A DNA stretch of 64,000 bases, taken from assembly GCF_040712315.1 (NCBI RefSeq), contig NC_134017.1, forward strand, positions 25,462,322 to 25,526,321. Reading direction: 5' to 3'. Within the stretch, counting starts at the first letter, position 1; every line of letters begins with the position of its first letter. This DNA comes from Castanea sativa (taxonomy: Eukaryota > Streptophyta > Magnoliopsida > Fagales > Fagaceae). The translations under genes and the position numbers were made by a program. The notes below the pieces were generated by a model. The model saw only the letters and a list, made by a program, of their open reading frames with translations, searched no databases and was not told the origin of the DNA. Below, one piece after another: positions 34,472 through 46,451 of this stretch.

Positions 34472-35135
34472 TGATGATGCAAAGAAAATCAGTAGGCTGG
34501 ATGCTTCGGACTTGGATGGACCACTTGCTCTCTTAATGGCCTGAAAAAGAAAGAAAAGCAATCAAAGGGACCGGGGCTACCGGCCAAGAACCCTCCGATG
34601 GCGAATTTAGTTTTCTCTCTATATATTTGTAGTTCCAACTTTTTGGGAGCATTAAAAACGTACCTTTGCTTTGTCTGAATAAGCGTTTATATAGTGTTCT
34701 AATAGACGGTTATCGCAATTATAACCTCCTCTGGATTCAAGGAGGCGCAAGGATTTAAAAATAACTTCCATAACCGTTTAGGAGTTATGTACTTCTTACA
34801 CAACGAATACCTGGAAGTTACGCGTAAAATAAGGAATTGTCACATTATACTCGGAGATTTTCCTAAGTATGATACCCTCCTCCTAGTATCCCCTTGTTGA
34901 GTGTACTTAGCTCATGAATAGGGGTCGTTCCGTCTACGGACGAATTTCTTCAAGACGAGCTTGTCGACACTCTGGACGAGCGTCTCATTCCCTGGTCACG
35001 CGGACCTCGTCCGAGGCTCTTCCTCTTTGGACGAGGTAGCTATAGGTAAGGTTTTCAGGGGTTCTTGCAATACTAGTTGGGTCACGGACGACCTCTATGG
35101 ACAACTTCAAGATAGGCAAAATCAGTACCCTATCA
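34472..35135 (-). repeat. 5' LTR of E1
   Basis: 664 bp, TGATGATGCAAAG...TACCCTATCA on +. The minus-strand TATA-like ACTATATAAA is near 34686-34695. Same boundaries as the 3' copy. Confidence 0.9.
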
Positions 35136-35398
35136 AGAACTATTTAGAAGTATGAACATTTTTCAGTTAAATAAATTCAAGTCTAATACCTTTTGGAAAG
35201 AATCACAAGGTTTCATATTAATTTAAATTTTGACATGTGATTTTAAAAAAAGGAAAGCATAAGTATACAAGAGAGTGTAATCAGTTTGAAATGAACTTGT
35301 AAGCAAGCATGACCTAATACTCACAATATTATGCATCGAAAAGAACGATAAACAAGTCATACTAGAATATATTGGGGTCAAGTCATCCTACTATTTTA
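35136..35398. other. Unassigned AT-rich sequence
   Basis: Flank of E1 beginning with its target repeat AGAAC. No feature recognised. Confidence 0.4.
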
Positions 35399-35741
35399 GG
35401 CCAAAATGGAGATATATCCCTTTCGCGCAAAACATGTAGCAAAATGCCCCAATTCTGAAACTATTTAGGAAAATACCCATGTTTTAAATTCGATTTTCTA
35501 AAAATTGAGTTTTAATGAAAAACTTGATTTTTAGAAAATTGAGTTAGGTAATCAAACTTATAAATAAAAAAATAAAATAAAAAAAACTACATGGAACTCG
35601 AGTTCCATGTAGGTTTTTTTTCAAGTAACCCTATTTTAGCCAAATCGAGTTCCAAAACAAGGGTATTTTCCTAAATAGTTTCAGAACAGGGGCATTTTGC
35701 TGGAACTTTTGAGTGAAAGGGGTATTTTTTCCATTTTTCCC
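35399..35741. mobile_element. MULE-type MITE 2
   Basis: 343 bp fold-back element, GGCCAAAATGGAGATATATC to CCATTTTTCCC, with a perfect 9 bp target repeat ACTATTTTA (35390-35398 and 35742-35750). Its termini match MITE 1 at 21644 (GGCCAAAATGG). A central CATGGAACTCGAGTTCCATG is a perfect palindrome. Confidence 0.9.
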
Positions 35742-35750
35742 ACTATTTTA

Positions 35751-37178
35751 TTATTAAAAGATAACATATATCATTAAAATTATACGAGGACTTGACTGCT
35801 AAAATGGGTTTGTTTACTAAGAAGATAACTTGTACAAGGAATGGATTCTTGCAAATTATGATAAGACACTAAATTTGGAGCAAATGGAATGAATCAAATC
35901 GAGCATATCAAAAAAATTATGACTAAGGATGGAGGTAAATGAACTAATTTAATGCTGAGTTAAAGGTAAACTGTTTTTTTATATGTATAGAGAAAGGTAA
36001 AATGTTCTATGATACAACATTTCCTTACATAAATTTCTATTATTTGGAGAGTTGTTTAAGATTGTGACTTTTGACAAAGCAAGACAAATCATAATTGACT
36101 CTTTTAAATAGTGATGTCCATTTGTTAAGGCTATGAGCTTCTAAGAGAACTAATGCAATTAGTGCACGTTTGGATTTGGATGAAAATTATAAATTATTTT
36201 ACTATACAGTTATTTTTGCTATTATTCATGGGTTTCACTGCACTTTTTGGTATTATTCATGGGCCACATTGTACTATTTCAATTAACTTTTACCTTCATC
36301 TATAGTACTTTCAGTAATAACTTTTCAGTTTCAGCAAAATAAGTGGTATCCAAAAATACCTTTAATAAGCAATTTTTAGAAAGTAGTATTGAGAAACCCA
36401 ATATAAGAACACAGATTTGAGGTTATAAGATCTAGATTACTTGGGTAGAGGTTTATAGCTACATGCCATGTTGGATTCAGTTGTGACTTGGAATGTTCTT
36501 ATGGTTTGAAATAAGGGTGCAACACATTCAAAATTTGGGTAGCACTTTGAGTTGATTTGGATCAAGGTTCAAACAAGATGAGTGGTACCTCCTTGGATTG
36601 ATCTTTTAAGGGGTGGCTCCTCCTTGGATGAAAGGGGCAGCACCTCCTTTCATCAGAAAAATTTTTTTTTTCCCAAAAAAAAAAATAGTGTCTTATTTGA
36701 AAGCTTTCAAAGGATTTTTGTGTGCCTTGTGAATGAGGGGGTCTCCTCTACCTATAGAAGAAGTAAAGGACCTTGGGCTGAGAAAGAATCTCTCCTTAAT
36801 TTGATAAATTTATATGTCTAACTTAATAAACAACAAAATAAGACGAAATCAAAAAAATTGAGTTAAGTGTGTGAATTACAAGTATGAACACATCTTAATA
36901 TTTTGGCCATAAATTTCTGCTCAAAATTCAAATTGAGATGATTCCAGTGGAGTTTAAATGATAAGATTTATTTTAACAAAAACAGCGACCTCCAATATTT
37001 ATGTAGCCATAAATAAACTGGCTATTGTGAATTCGCACTAGCTTGGGAGGTTACTATTTCTATTGTTTATGAGTTCACGCTAGTTTTCATGTAACTATAA
37101 AGGAACTGAGATGTTTATGAATTCGCAATAGCACGTTTACTATTTTAGGACTATAAATTCAAACGGTTAAACGATTGT
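35751..37178. other. Unassigned AT-rich sequence with a possible small MITE
   Basis: No gene recognised. At about 36168-36358 GCACGTTTGGATTTGGATG and AAGTGGTATCCAAAAATACC bracket ~190 bp with opposed TTTGGAT/ATCCAAA ends, as in common plant MITEs, but no target repeat was found. A 79-codon + frame at 36582-36821 looks accidental. Confidence 0.35.
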
Positions 37179-37187
37179 TACAAAATG

Positions 37188-37344
37188 GGAAAATTATTGT
37201 GTACTTCCGGAGTACCATAAATACGTACTCCTTCCTTTCACATGAATGATGGGTCTCACTAATTAAATTCATGATGAGACCCATTATTTATGTGAGAGAG
37301 TGAGTACGCATTTATGGTACTCCAAAAATACCTAATAATTTTCC
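37188..37344. mobile_element. MITE 3, almost fully palindromic
   Basis: 157 bp with GGAAAATTATT / AATAATTTTCC ends and further opposed blocks (GAGTACCATAAATACGTACTC near the left, its counterpart near the right; GGGTCTCA / TGAGACCC in the middle). Perfect 9 bp target repeat TACAAAATG at 37179-37187 and 37345-37353. The RNA or single strand would form a long hairpin. Confidence 0.88.
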
Positions 37345-38304
37345 TACAAAATGGGGGTGTCTACACCTTTTTCCATTTATGTTTCCATCTAAGTTAATAA
37401 CTAATAGGACTATAAATGGATTCAATTGTTTATGAATAGCTCAAGTTTGGCTAAAAAAGAAAAGGTTGTTTACGTTTGTTTTTTTAGCAAACAAGCGAAG
37501 TTTAAGCACAACTTTAGCCTCGACTATTAAATGAGTTAAGTTCAAACACAACAATATGTTTGATAATAAGCTTGAGAGTATGGTGCTTGAATTGAGAATA
37601 TATAATAATATATATCTATATATGTATATAAATCTAAGTTGAATTTTCTAAATTCAAAAATAATTTCATAAGATATCAATTAATTATTCCTAATTTATTG
37701 GTAAATATAAATATTTGTGTTATTGTATGTGATTGCTATTTGAATTGATATTATTGTTGATAATATTATTTTGGACTCAACAGTGGTATCAGAGCTTGGT
37801 TGCTTTAGTGAATAATTTTATGTGTGAATTTAGATGGATGAGAAAGGTTTGTTTTGATTAATGTGAAGATATTCCAAGAGGAAAGAAAACTACTTGATTT
37901 CGATGGAGCTATCCCAATTGGAAGGAAGACATTTGATAGAATTTGAGTCAAGGTGGAGATTGTTGAGAAATTGCATCAAATTCCAATTGTGGCGTAGAAA
38001 GTCAATTGGGTTTCCTAGTCGAAGAAGGAAAAATTAATTTTGGTTTCCCTAGTGTGGAAGGAAAGACTATTTCTTGCTGTGGAAGGAAAACTTATTCCCG
38101 GTTAAAAAAGTAATGTATTCCTTGTTCTAAAGGGAATAGGGAAAGAGTCTTATAAATAGACAATGCTACAAGAATTTGATGGCTTTGGCCCAAAGGTCCT
38201 CCCTATGGGGAGAGGGAAAATAGAGCATGAAAACAAGCAAAAAAAAATTCGCTTGGGAGGTAATGCAAGGAGAGAGACAACAATGTTCACTACAAGAAAA
38301 CTGG

Positions 38305-38640
38305 CCGATTGCGGCGGGCCTATTGCGGCGGGTACGAAAACTGCCACTATAGGTCGCCTATTGCAGCGCTTTTTTGGCCCACCGCTATACATGCGATCTA
38401 TTGCGGCGTCGGCGGGCTAGTGACCCGCCGTAATAGACCTACTTTAGCAGCCTTTGGCTTAGATATAGCGGCCGGTCAATGACCCGCCGCAATAGACCCT
38501 GAAATTGCAGCGGGCCTATTGCGGCGGGTGCAAAAACTGCCGCTATAAATCACCTATTGCGGCGTGTTTTTGGCCCGCCGCTGTAGATGAGATCTATTGC
38601 GGCGTTTTTTGTAACTGCCGCTATAGGTAAGGCTTTTGTA
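38305..38640. repeat. CACTA left subterminal repeats
   Basis: Many copies in both orientations of TATTGCGGCGGG and its variants (CCCGCCGCAATAGA, AACTGCCGCTATAGG). In CACTA elements such arrays are bound by the transposase near each end. Very CpG-rich compared with the surroundings. Confidence 0.85.
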
Positions 38641-38644
38641 TAAA

Positions 38645-40985
38645 ATCACGTTTTTGTAGTTTACAATAACGCATAAAATATGAGTTTAAAGATCAAATGG
38701 TAAATTATATCCGATTGGCATGAAAATTGGCATGCATGTTAAGAACATATAGAAAATGTGATCCAACGGTTGGATTTTCAAATTATGAATTAAACAATAA
38801 CTTATTGGTTGGTGTAACATTTTTTAGAGTTACATTAAGTGTAACTTGAATCCAATCCTATATTTCTTAATTCAATGTGAATTTTGACAAATCTACCGTT
38901 AAATTACATTATCTTTATATATTTTTCATGCTTGCAAAATTTCGAGGTGATCAAAGATTAATAGTCATCAATCAATTGTTTAAATTCAAGTTTTTATAGT
39001 TTAAAATAACGCATAAAAGATGAGTTTTAAGATCAAATAGTAAATTACATCCGATTGGCATGAAAATTGGCATGCATGTTAAGAACTTATAGAAAATATG
39101 ATCCAACAGTTAGATTTTCAAAATATGAATTCAACAATAACTTATTGGTTGGTGTAACAGTTTTTAGAGTTACATCAAGTGTAACTTGAACCCAACCCTA
39201 TATTTCTTAATTCGATGTGAATTTTGACAAATCTACCGTTAAATTACATTATATTCATATATTTTTCATGCTTACAAAATTTAAATGTGATCAAATATTA
39301 ATAGTCATGTCATCAATCAATTGTTTAAATTCAAGTTTTTGTAATTTAAAATAACGCATAAAAGATGAGTTTAAAAATCAAATGATAAATTACATTCGAT
39401 TGGCATGAAAATTGGCATGTATGTTAAGAACATATAGAAAATGTGATCCAACGGTTGAATTTTCAAAATATGAATTAAAAAATAACTTATTGGTTGGTGT
39501 AACATTTTTTAGAGTTACATTAAGTGTAACTTGAATCCAATCCTATATTTCTTAATTCAATGTGAATTTTGACAAATCTACCGTTAGATTACATTATCTT
39601 CATATATTTTTAAAGCTTGCAAAATTTCAAGGTGATCAAAGATTAATAGTCATCAATCAATTGTTTAAATTCAAGTTTTTGTAGTTTAAAATAACGCATG
39701 AAAGATGAGTTTAAAGATCAAATGGTAAATTACATCCGATTGGCATGAAAATTGACATGCATGTTAAGGACATATAGAAAATGTGATCCAACGGTTGGAT
39801 TTTTAAAATATGAATTAAACAATAACTTATTGGTTGGTGTAACATTTTTAGAGTTATATTAAGTGTAACTTGAATCCAATCCTATATTTCTTAATTCAAT
39901 GTGAATTTTGACAAATTTACCGTTAGATTACATTATCTTCATATATTTTTCATGCTTGCAAAATTTCAAGGTGATCAAAGATTAATAGTCATCAATCAAT
40001 TGTTTAAATTCAAGTTTTTGTAGTTTAAAATAACGCATAAAAGATGAGTTTAAAGATCAAATGGTAAATTACATCCAATTGGCATGAAAATTGTCATGCA
40101 TGTTAAGGACATATAGAAAATGTGATCCAACGGTTGGATTTTCAAAATATGAATTCAACAATAACTTATTGGTTGGTGTAACAGTTTTTAGAGTTACATC
40201 AAGTGTAACTTGAACCCAACCCTATATTTCTTAATTCGATGTGAATTTTGACAAATCTACCGTTAGATTACATTATATTCATATATTTTTCATGCTTACA
40301 AAATTTAAAGGTGATCAAAGATTAATAGCCATATCATCAATCAATTGTTTAAATTCAAGTTTTTGTAATTTAAAATAACGCATAAAAGATGAGTTTAAAG
40401 ATCAAATGGTAAATTACATCCGATTGGCATGAAAATTGTCATGCATGTTAAGGACATATAGAAAATGTGATCCAACGGTTGGATTTTCAAAATATGAATT
40501 CAACAATAACTTATTGGTTGGTGTAACAGTTTTTAGAGTTACATCAAGTGTAACTTGAACTCAACCCTATATTTCTTAATTCGATGTGAATTTTGACAAA
40601 TCTACCGTTAGATTACATTATATTCATATATTTTTCATACTTACAAAATTTAAAGGTGATCAAAGATTAATAGCCATGTCATCAATCAATTGTTTAAATT
40701 CAAGTTTTTGTAGTTTAAAATAACGTATAAAAGATGAGTTTCAAAATCAAATGGTAAATTACATCCGATTGACATAAAAATTGGCATGTATGTTAAGAAC
40801 ATATAGAAAATGTGATCTAACGGTTGGATTTTTAAAATATGAATTCAACAATAACTTATTTCTTGGTGTAACATTTTTTAGAGTTATATCAAATGTAACT
40901 TGAACCCAACCCTATATTTTTTAATTCAGTGTGAATTTTGATAAATCTACCGCTAGATTACATTATCTTCATATATTTTTAAAGT
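38645..40985. repeat. Seven-unit ~342 bp tandem array inside CACTA
   Basis: Units are anchored on ATAACGCAT(A/G) at about 38666, 39007, 39351, 39692, 40031, 40375 and 40718 (TAACGTATA in the last), giving steps of 339-345 bp. Shared segments include GATCCAACGGTTGGATTTTC, TTATTGGTTGGTGTAACA and TTTTGACAAATCTACCG. Units 2, 5 and 6 share variants (CAACCCTATA, TTCGATGTG) that differ from units 1, 3 and 4, so copies were amplified in blocks. Confidence 0.92.
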
Positions 40986-42108
40986 TTTTTGTTTTTAAAG
41001 TTTATTTCACAACTCATTAATAAAATGAACAAGTGACTTCACCATATTGTAGAATATTTTTTTAAAAAATAAATATAAATTTTGTGTTTATATTTTCTTT
41101 TCCTATAATTTCTAAGTTGATAAAAATATTTATTTAACTGCAATCCAAACTCTTCATCTAATCACTTTTTCCATGTCATCATTTTAATTTTTTAAACTAA
41201 ATAGTGTCAGAGTTTTAATAAGAGTCTCTCTCTCTTTTTTCTTTAATCTTAAAGTTTTTTATTTATTTTTTATTTTTACATGAGTCTTTCTTCTTCTTCT
41301 TCTTTTTTTTTTTAAAAAAAAAACCTTAAGTGAGTCCTTTAAAAAAAAAAAATTCTAACAAGTAGTCTTTTTAAAAACTAAATAGTGAGAGAGTCCTAAC
41401 ATGAGTATCTTTTTCTTTTTTCCTTCATCCTAAAGTTTTTTTTATTTTTATTTTTTATTTTTTTTTTATTTTACGTGAGTCTTTCTTTTTTCTTTGTATT
41501 GAAACCTAAAGTGAGTCCTTTTTATATATATTAAAAAAAATCTAAAGTGAAATATTACTTTGTTTTTAAAAAATAGAGTAAAAGATTACTTTATTTTTAC
41601 TATCAATTTTATTTTATTTAAAATAATTTATTTATTTTAATTAATTTACACATGATTCTTAATTAATATAAATATAAATATTAATATTAATATCTATATT
41701 AAATATAAATATTAAATATTACTATTTATAAAATATTTATTTATAAAACATGTTCATTAGCCTAATTTACCTTAATGGTTAACACGTGTTTCATGTAGTT
41801 TTAAAGGGTCCCGTCCATGGTTCTAACCTCCACAACAGCGTTTTTTTTTTTTTTTTTTTGCATTTTTTTAAGTTACTATTATGAAAACTACGTCGTTTTG
41901 ATTCTTTTTAAAAAACAACATAAAACCCTATTCCTGTTCATTTCCTTTCTCTCATCTTCTCTTCTCAGCCACCCCATCCCCTCTCTCCCTCTTCACTCAT
42001 CTCACCTTCAACAACAACAACCACCATTCCCCGCCGCCTCAATCACGCCTCTTCTTCCACGGCGTCGCATCAACAACGCCTCTTGGATTTTCTGTATTGA
42101 AGGCTCAA
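40986..42108. other. AT-rich CACTA interior and captured 5' leader
   Basis: Low-complexity A/T sequence to about 41810. From about 41880 to 42108 the base composition changes to a C/T-rich stretch resembling a plant 5' UTR (for example CTCACCTTCAACAACAACAA) that leads into the captured exon at 42109. Confidence 0.5.
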
Positions 42109-42262
42109 ATGGATGAGCACAGATCAGTCTCTCTGCTTCAGGTAGTTTTTTCTTCTTTCTTTTTATCTGGGTTTGTCTCAAGTTTGTCTCTTTTTTGTTT
42201 TTTTAGATTCAAATTTTCAATATTTTGTTAAAAAGTTTTTTGATGGGTTATGTTATTTTTGG

Positions 42263-42312
<50 letters not shown>

Positions 42313-42404
42313 TTCATTGGTTTTAGTTCATGGTTAATGAAGGACTCGTGCCGTCTCCGGAAGAAGAAGAGAAGAGGAGGAATGTCATTGTGGAGCTCAA
42401 ACAG
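42109..42404 (+). pseudogene. Captured exons 1-2 of a poly(A) polymerase-like gene
   Basis: Exon 1 is ATG 42109 to 42141 (MDEHRSVSLLQ) with donor GTAGTT. Exon 2 is 42327-42404 after acceptor TTTTAG and reads FMVNEGLVPSPEEEEKRRN and on to VELKQ, then donor GTTTTC. Both are in phase 0 and join into 37 codons. The second exon matches my memory of the N-terminus of plant nuclear poly(A) polymerase of the PAPS3 type, just before the nucleotidyltransferase domain. The catalytic region is absent. Intron and 5' leader are retained, so capture was at DNA level. Identification rests on a short match. Confidence 0.6.
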
Positions 42405-42904
42405 GTTTTCTTGAATTTCAAAATTATGTTCTTTAATCTTTGATGTTTGATTTTGGATTGAATAAAATAGTATAGAAGAATGCCTGCTCCCACATTAAAT
42501 TGTTGAAATGCATAGCGTACCCGAAGCTTTCAGATTAAGGTGTGGCAATAGCCAATAGGTGTCATTTGTGTTAAGGTCATTTACTGTGACTGAAACAACA
42601 ATGTGAATTGGTTTAATGGTTTGCTTTGTGGGTTTTGCTTTAAGAATTTCTTTGATGTATATAATACTGGTATGTTTGAATATTGTGAAGAACCTACTGA
42701 TATAAGGATTTGAGTTGATGGCAAAAAAACTAAAAATTGTGTCGGAAGTATTCAACATTTCTTGACCTTTTTTCACTCTCACTCTGAGATCTTTCCTAAA
42801 GGGAAATATGGCGTATTTGCAAATTCTTCTGTGAGGGCATTGTCTTGAGATAAGGTTTGCAATAAATCTTGCTAGTTATGTACTTCACCATTCTTTTCAA
42901 TTTT

Positions 42905-43510
42905 TTTATTGGGTTATACTTAGTTTGGTTTGTGGGTTCTTGGTAATTTTTCAATTGGGTGTTAGTCAAGTTCTTCAATTTGTGATCAAATGCAAACAAT
43001 TCTGCTGGGAATGTAAATTTCTCGATGAAATTTCAACTGGGTTCTACTTCTTTTGATGAGTTCATTTGCCAAATTTGGTTATAGCTATAACTGGCTTTTG
43101 GTTTTCTATGATAATTTTCTATTGGGCTTGTAATTAGATTGCTTTATTTTCCTTTGGAATGTGGAATTTCCTAGTGGCAATCTTAGTTTCATTGGGAATA
43201 TCAACTGCATCTAGCTCTTATTTATTTATTTATTGGATAATTTAGTTTGTGGATTTCTTGGTAAATTTTCAATTGGGTACTAGTCAAGTTCTTCAATTTG
43301 TGATCAAATGCAAATAATTCTGCTAGGAATGTAAGTTCTTGATGAAATTTCCACTGGGTTCTACTTCTTTTTTGTTGAGTTCAATTGCCAAATTTGGTTA
43401 TAGTTATACCTGGCTTGTGTTTTTCTCTGTTAATTTGTATTGGGCTTTTAATTTGATTACTTAAATTTCCTTTGGAATGTGAAAATTTCTAGTGTCAATC
43501 TTAGTGTCTT
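42905..43510. repeat. ~330 bp tandem duplication inside CACTA
   Basis: 42905-43195 and 43235-43508 share long stretches, for example AGTCAAGTTCTTCAATTTG, TTCTACTTCTTTT and GCCAAATTTGGTTATAG. The copies have diverged and carry no clear coding sequence. They sit in what could be an intron of the captured gene. Confidence 0.8.
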
Positions 43511-43692
43511 TTAGATGAGAAGCCATTAAAGATCAGAAGAAGTTCTTAGGATTGGACCATATACATGTGCAGATTGGAATTATGGGTAATAATATTTTAT
43601 TTAAGTGTTTTTGTTATTATATATGTATTTTTTTTATATCTTGTATATATTTCTGATTTTTTTTTTCTATTTTCATTTGTGATTCGTGCCAG

Positions 43693-43940
43693 TGGATTAC
43701 CTGTATGGTTGCACAACATCCCTGGGATTCAACTAAGGACAGCAAGTCCTCTATACGTGGTAATTTGAAAATTTTTATATTTATTAGTTTTCATTTTTGG
43801 CTTAATTAAAAATATTTCTAATTGCTCTAAATTTAACTTTTTTTTAGAGTGAGATGAAAACTTTTACTACATTGATTGTGGATATGATGAAACGTGAGAC
43901 TCTCTTTGCTTCACAAGGTGGACCTATAATTCTTTCTCAG
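43693..43940 (+). pseudogene. Captured exons of a GH35 beta-galactosidase gene
   Basis: First exon fragment (about 43693-43759) reads GLPVWLHNIPGIQLRT followed by ASPLYV, with donor GTAATT. The second exon (43848-43940) follows TTTTTTTTAG and reads [20 protein letters not shown] then [11 protein letters not shown], with donor GTTAGT. These are the conserved strand and helix before the catalytic acid region (usually PIILAQIENEYG) of plant beta-galactosidases. The catalytic NEYG would be in the next exon, which is missing. The intron is kept, and phase 0 is consistent across the junction. About 53 residues of a family that is normally 700-850 residues long. Confidence 0.85.
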
Positions 43941-43999
43941 GTTAGTAAATTATACTTAGTTTTTATTGTTTTTGTTAAGGTTATTTTTTTAAAAAAAAT

Positions 44000-45443
44000 A
44001 TAAAATATCTGGTGATTTTCTATTAAGAAACTAAAAGAAACACATCAATGAAAAATCAAGATCTTCATTGGTTTGGTGGGACTAAAATTGATTTCATACC
44101 TTATAGAAGGCATTAGGCCCTGTGTTGGATATTTTGCTACATTGGGGGCTGGACCCAAATCCCCAACCATTAGTACGAAACCAAAAAAATACCTCAACTC
44201 AGCTAGATAAAGAGGCTCACTAGTTTGCTAAAAAAAAAAAACAAAGATTAAAAAGAAAAAGAGGCTCACTAGTTTACAAATCTTCCAAGAAAAAGAGCAG
44301 AAATTGTTAAGTCCTTAGTTTACCATGAAATTGTTATATATGTAGTAGGTTTTTTTTCCGCAAACTCATGTGTCTGCTCCTTCTAGTGGTGGTTATGTTG
44401 CATTTGGTTCAAGGATATAAAATTCTAAATCTTGTCTATTTTATTATATTAACACTTATTTCTATGGCAGACATTGATACTTGTGCTTCTATGTCAATAT
44501 AATGTTTGTTTGGAGACATTTATGGTATTGTTTTAGTAGAACTAAAATTATTACAGGTTGTTTGTAATGGGACAAGTTGTTTATTTACATGTGAAATTGG
44601 CCATAAGAATCTCTTTCTAGTAGGTTGGTTTTTCTCAATTTAATAAAAAATATATAAAAAAAACTAGCTTGGATTTATGGAGGTCCCACTTGGGACGTTA
44701 CTGGTTTGGTTTTCTAGCTTTGCTTTATGGATGTGGCACTTGAGACTTGATTGGCTTGGCTTTCTAGTATTTGGCTTGGATTTCTAGTAACTAGGTTGGA
44801 TTTACCCTTTTCGTATATGAGAACTTTCGGTGTTGTTGCTATTATTATTATTTTTTTAAAATTTTCTTTTTCATATCTAAAGATAACCCCCATGTTATTT
44901 TTCTTGTTTATTAGTGGGTGAATTTTTTATTAAATTGTATTGATTGTTAATGCGTGAGAGTGATGGAATTCCATAAAGACATGCATTTGAGTTGGGTAAC
45001 CCAAAAAAGTGAATTTGAATATTATTTTCTACAGTGATTGAGAAGGTTCTGTATAGTTTTTGAACTGTGTTTATTGAATTTATTTGTATAAGTTTCGGGT
45101 TTTGCTATGATTCTAAGTATATTTTTTAGAATAAAAGTCGTTTTGTTTTTTTTTTAAATATAAAAAATTAAAAGTCCTTATGGTCTTTTCCTTTGATAAA
45201 GTCCTTTTGGTCTTTAAAAATTGCAATAATTTTCTAAGGTTTGGTCAAGACCTTTTGTAGAAGTTTGTAGAAGTTGTACGTGTACCAAATTAACAATGGA
45301 GTAAAAAAAAAAAAAAAAAAACCAACCCAACATGCATTCCCCACTTGACTATTTTCCCTTTTCTGCAACAAGTTTGGGTTTGTGAAAGCTAAATTTTTCA
45401 ACCAATTGCTATAGCAACCCCGTTTGCTATAGCTTCAAGGAAC
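44000..45443. other. Unassigned CACTA interior
   Basis: AT-rich sequence without recognised exons. A duplicated GCTTTATGGATGTGGCACTTGA-like phrase occurs near 44670-44740. Confidence 0.35.
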
Positions 45444-45697
45444 CAAGACAGGTTGACTTGGATGGGGGCAAAAGTCGCAAAACATGGGGACTTTGATCTA
45501 ACAAGTGCGTATAGGATTGCAACAGGGCTGGGTTCTCTTGATCTTTTCCATGGAAAACGTGGTTGGGACCTAAAAATCCTTCCAAGAGTACAAACTTTCC
45601 TTTGGAAGTGTTGTCATAACAGCATAAATTGCACTCTTAATTCACATAAATTGGTTGAACACTTCTTTATGTTTTTGTTGGGCTGTTGGCGCTAAGA
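45444..45697 (+). pseudogene. LINE fragment (zf-RVT-type C-terminal domain)
   Basis: Open frame with DFDLTSAYRIATG, then WDLKILPRVQTFLWKCCHNS. This is the pattern (SAYR...W..I....PRVQ.FLWK) of the C-terminal region that follows reverse transcriptase in plant non-LTR retrotransposons. Only this domain is present, with no RT motifs nearby. It may have come in with captured DNA or be a 5'-truncated insertion, but no poly(A) tail or target repeat is visible. Confidence 0.7.
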
Positions 45698-46367
45698 TTA
45701 AATAGTGTAATGTCATCGCAAGTCATAAAATTTAAGGTGAAATTAATTTTTAAAAAAACCATATAGTTTCAAGGAGGTTTCAAATTATGAAACCTTGTAG
45801 TTTTCTAAGTATAAACTAATAAATTAAACGGTTAACTTTTCTTTCTCCGTCAGTAACAATAGGATCCAAAGGTTCCAATGCATGTAGTATTTACTTAATC
45901 TATATTCTATATGTACACCATTCATTGAAGGTGAAAAATCTATGGGCTTGGTTTCTTTCTTTTCCTTTTTTTTATTTTTTTTATCATTCTTCATTTGTGA
46001 TACCTAAGAGGATATTGGGAGTGGGTGTAAGGAATTTAAGGGCTGTCTAAGAGCTTGGATGAGGAGACACGTTGCCCTTATATATTTAATTATCAAATAA
46101 TTTTATCTTTATTGCTCATCTTTGTTTAATCTCACAATAGTTTCAGGTTTTGATTCTCATATTGTGGTCAGATATAATTATGCTAACTTTAGGTCCCTTC
46201 TTTTGCAACATACCAGCGGAATGGTCTTGAAAGAATTTTGTATTCATAAAAAATTGTGCATTTAGTCTACCTTCATTGGTCATTTGGATTGGATCAATGT
46301 TTAAATTAACTATACTATTCTTTCTAAATTTTCTCTAGCCTGATGACCATTGTTTGATTTTCTCTAG

Positions 46368-46451
46368 GCGAGGATTAAAGAATTGGCCCAACAACTACAA
46401 CAGATTCAGCTAAGCAACTCCAACCAAATGCAGCGCTCCCATGAACCCTGA
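46368..46451 (+). pseudogene. Possible captured terminal exon, gene unknown
   Basis: After a good acceptor (TTTGATTTTCTCTAG) an open frame reads ARIKELAQQLQQIQLSNSNQ and ends MQRSHEP with TGA at 46449-46451. Downstream sequence to about 46640 looks like a 3' UTR. The Gln-rich helix is not diagnostic. It could belong to the same donor as one of the other fragments. Confidence 0.4.

Larger units (their letters stand above)
24916..35135 (-). mobile_element. Tat-lineage Ty3/gypsy element E1 (complete, decayed)
   Basis: 10.2 kb element on the minus strand with perfect target repeats AGAAC (24911-24915 and 35136-35140). Minus-strand order: 5' LTR (35135-34472), tRNA-Asp-like primer site, gag, protease, RT, RNase H, second RNase H, integrase, then a spliced gene on the opposite strand, then 3' LTR (25581-24916). 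Two RNase H domains place it in the Tat lineage. Its LTRs differ by several percent by eye, more than those of E2. Many stops and frameshifts. Confidence 0.93.

Noticed and set aside
38305..38640. CRISPR-like short regularly repeated units
   Set aside because: Units occur in both orientations without unique spacers and lie at the ends of a CACTA transposon in plant DNA.
41817..42116. 99-codon + ORF before the captured poly(A) polymerase exon
   Set aside because: Runs through a T tract and the presumed 5' UTR in a different frame from MDEHRSVSLLQ.
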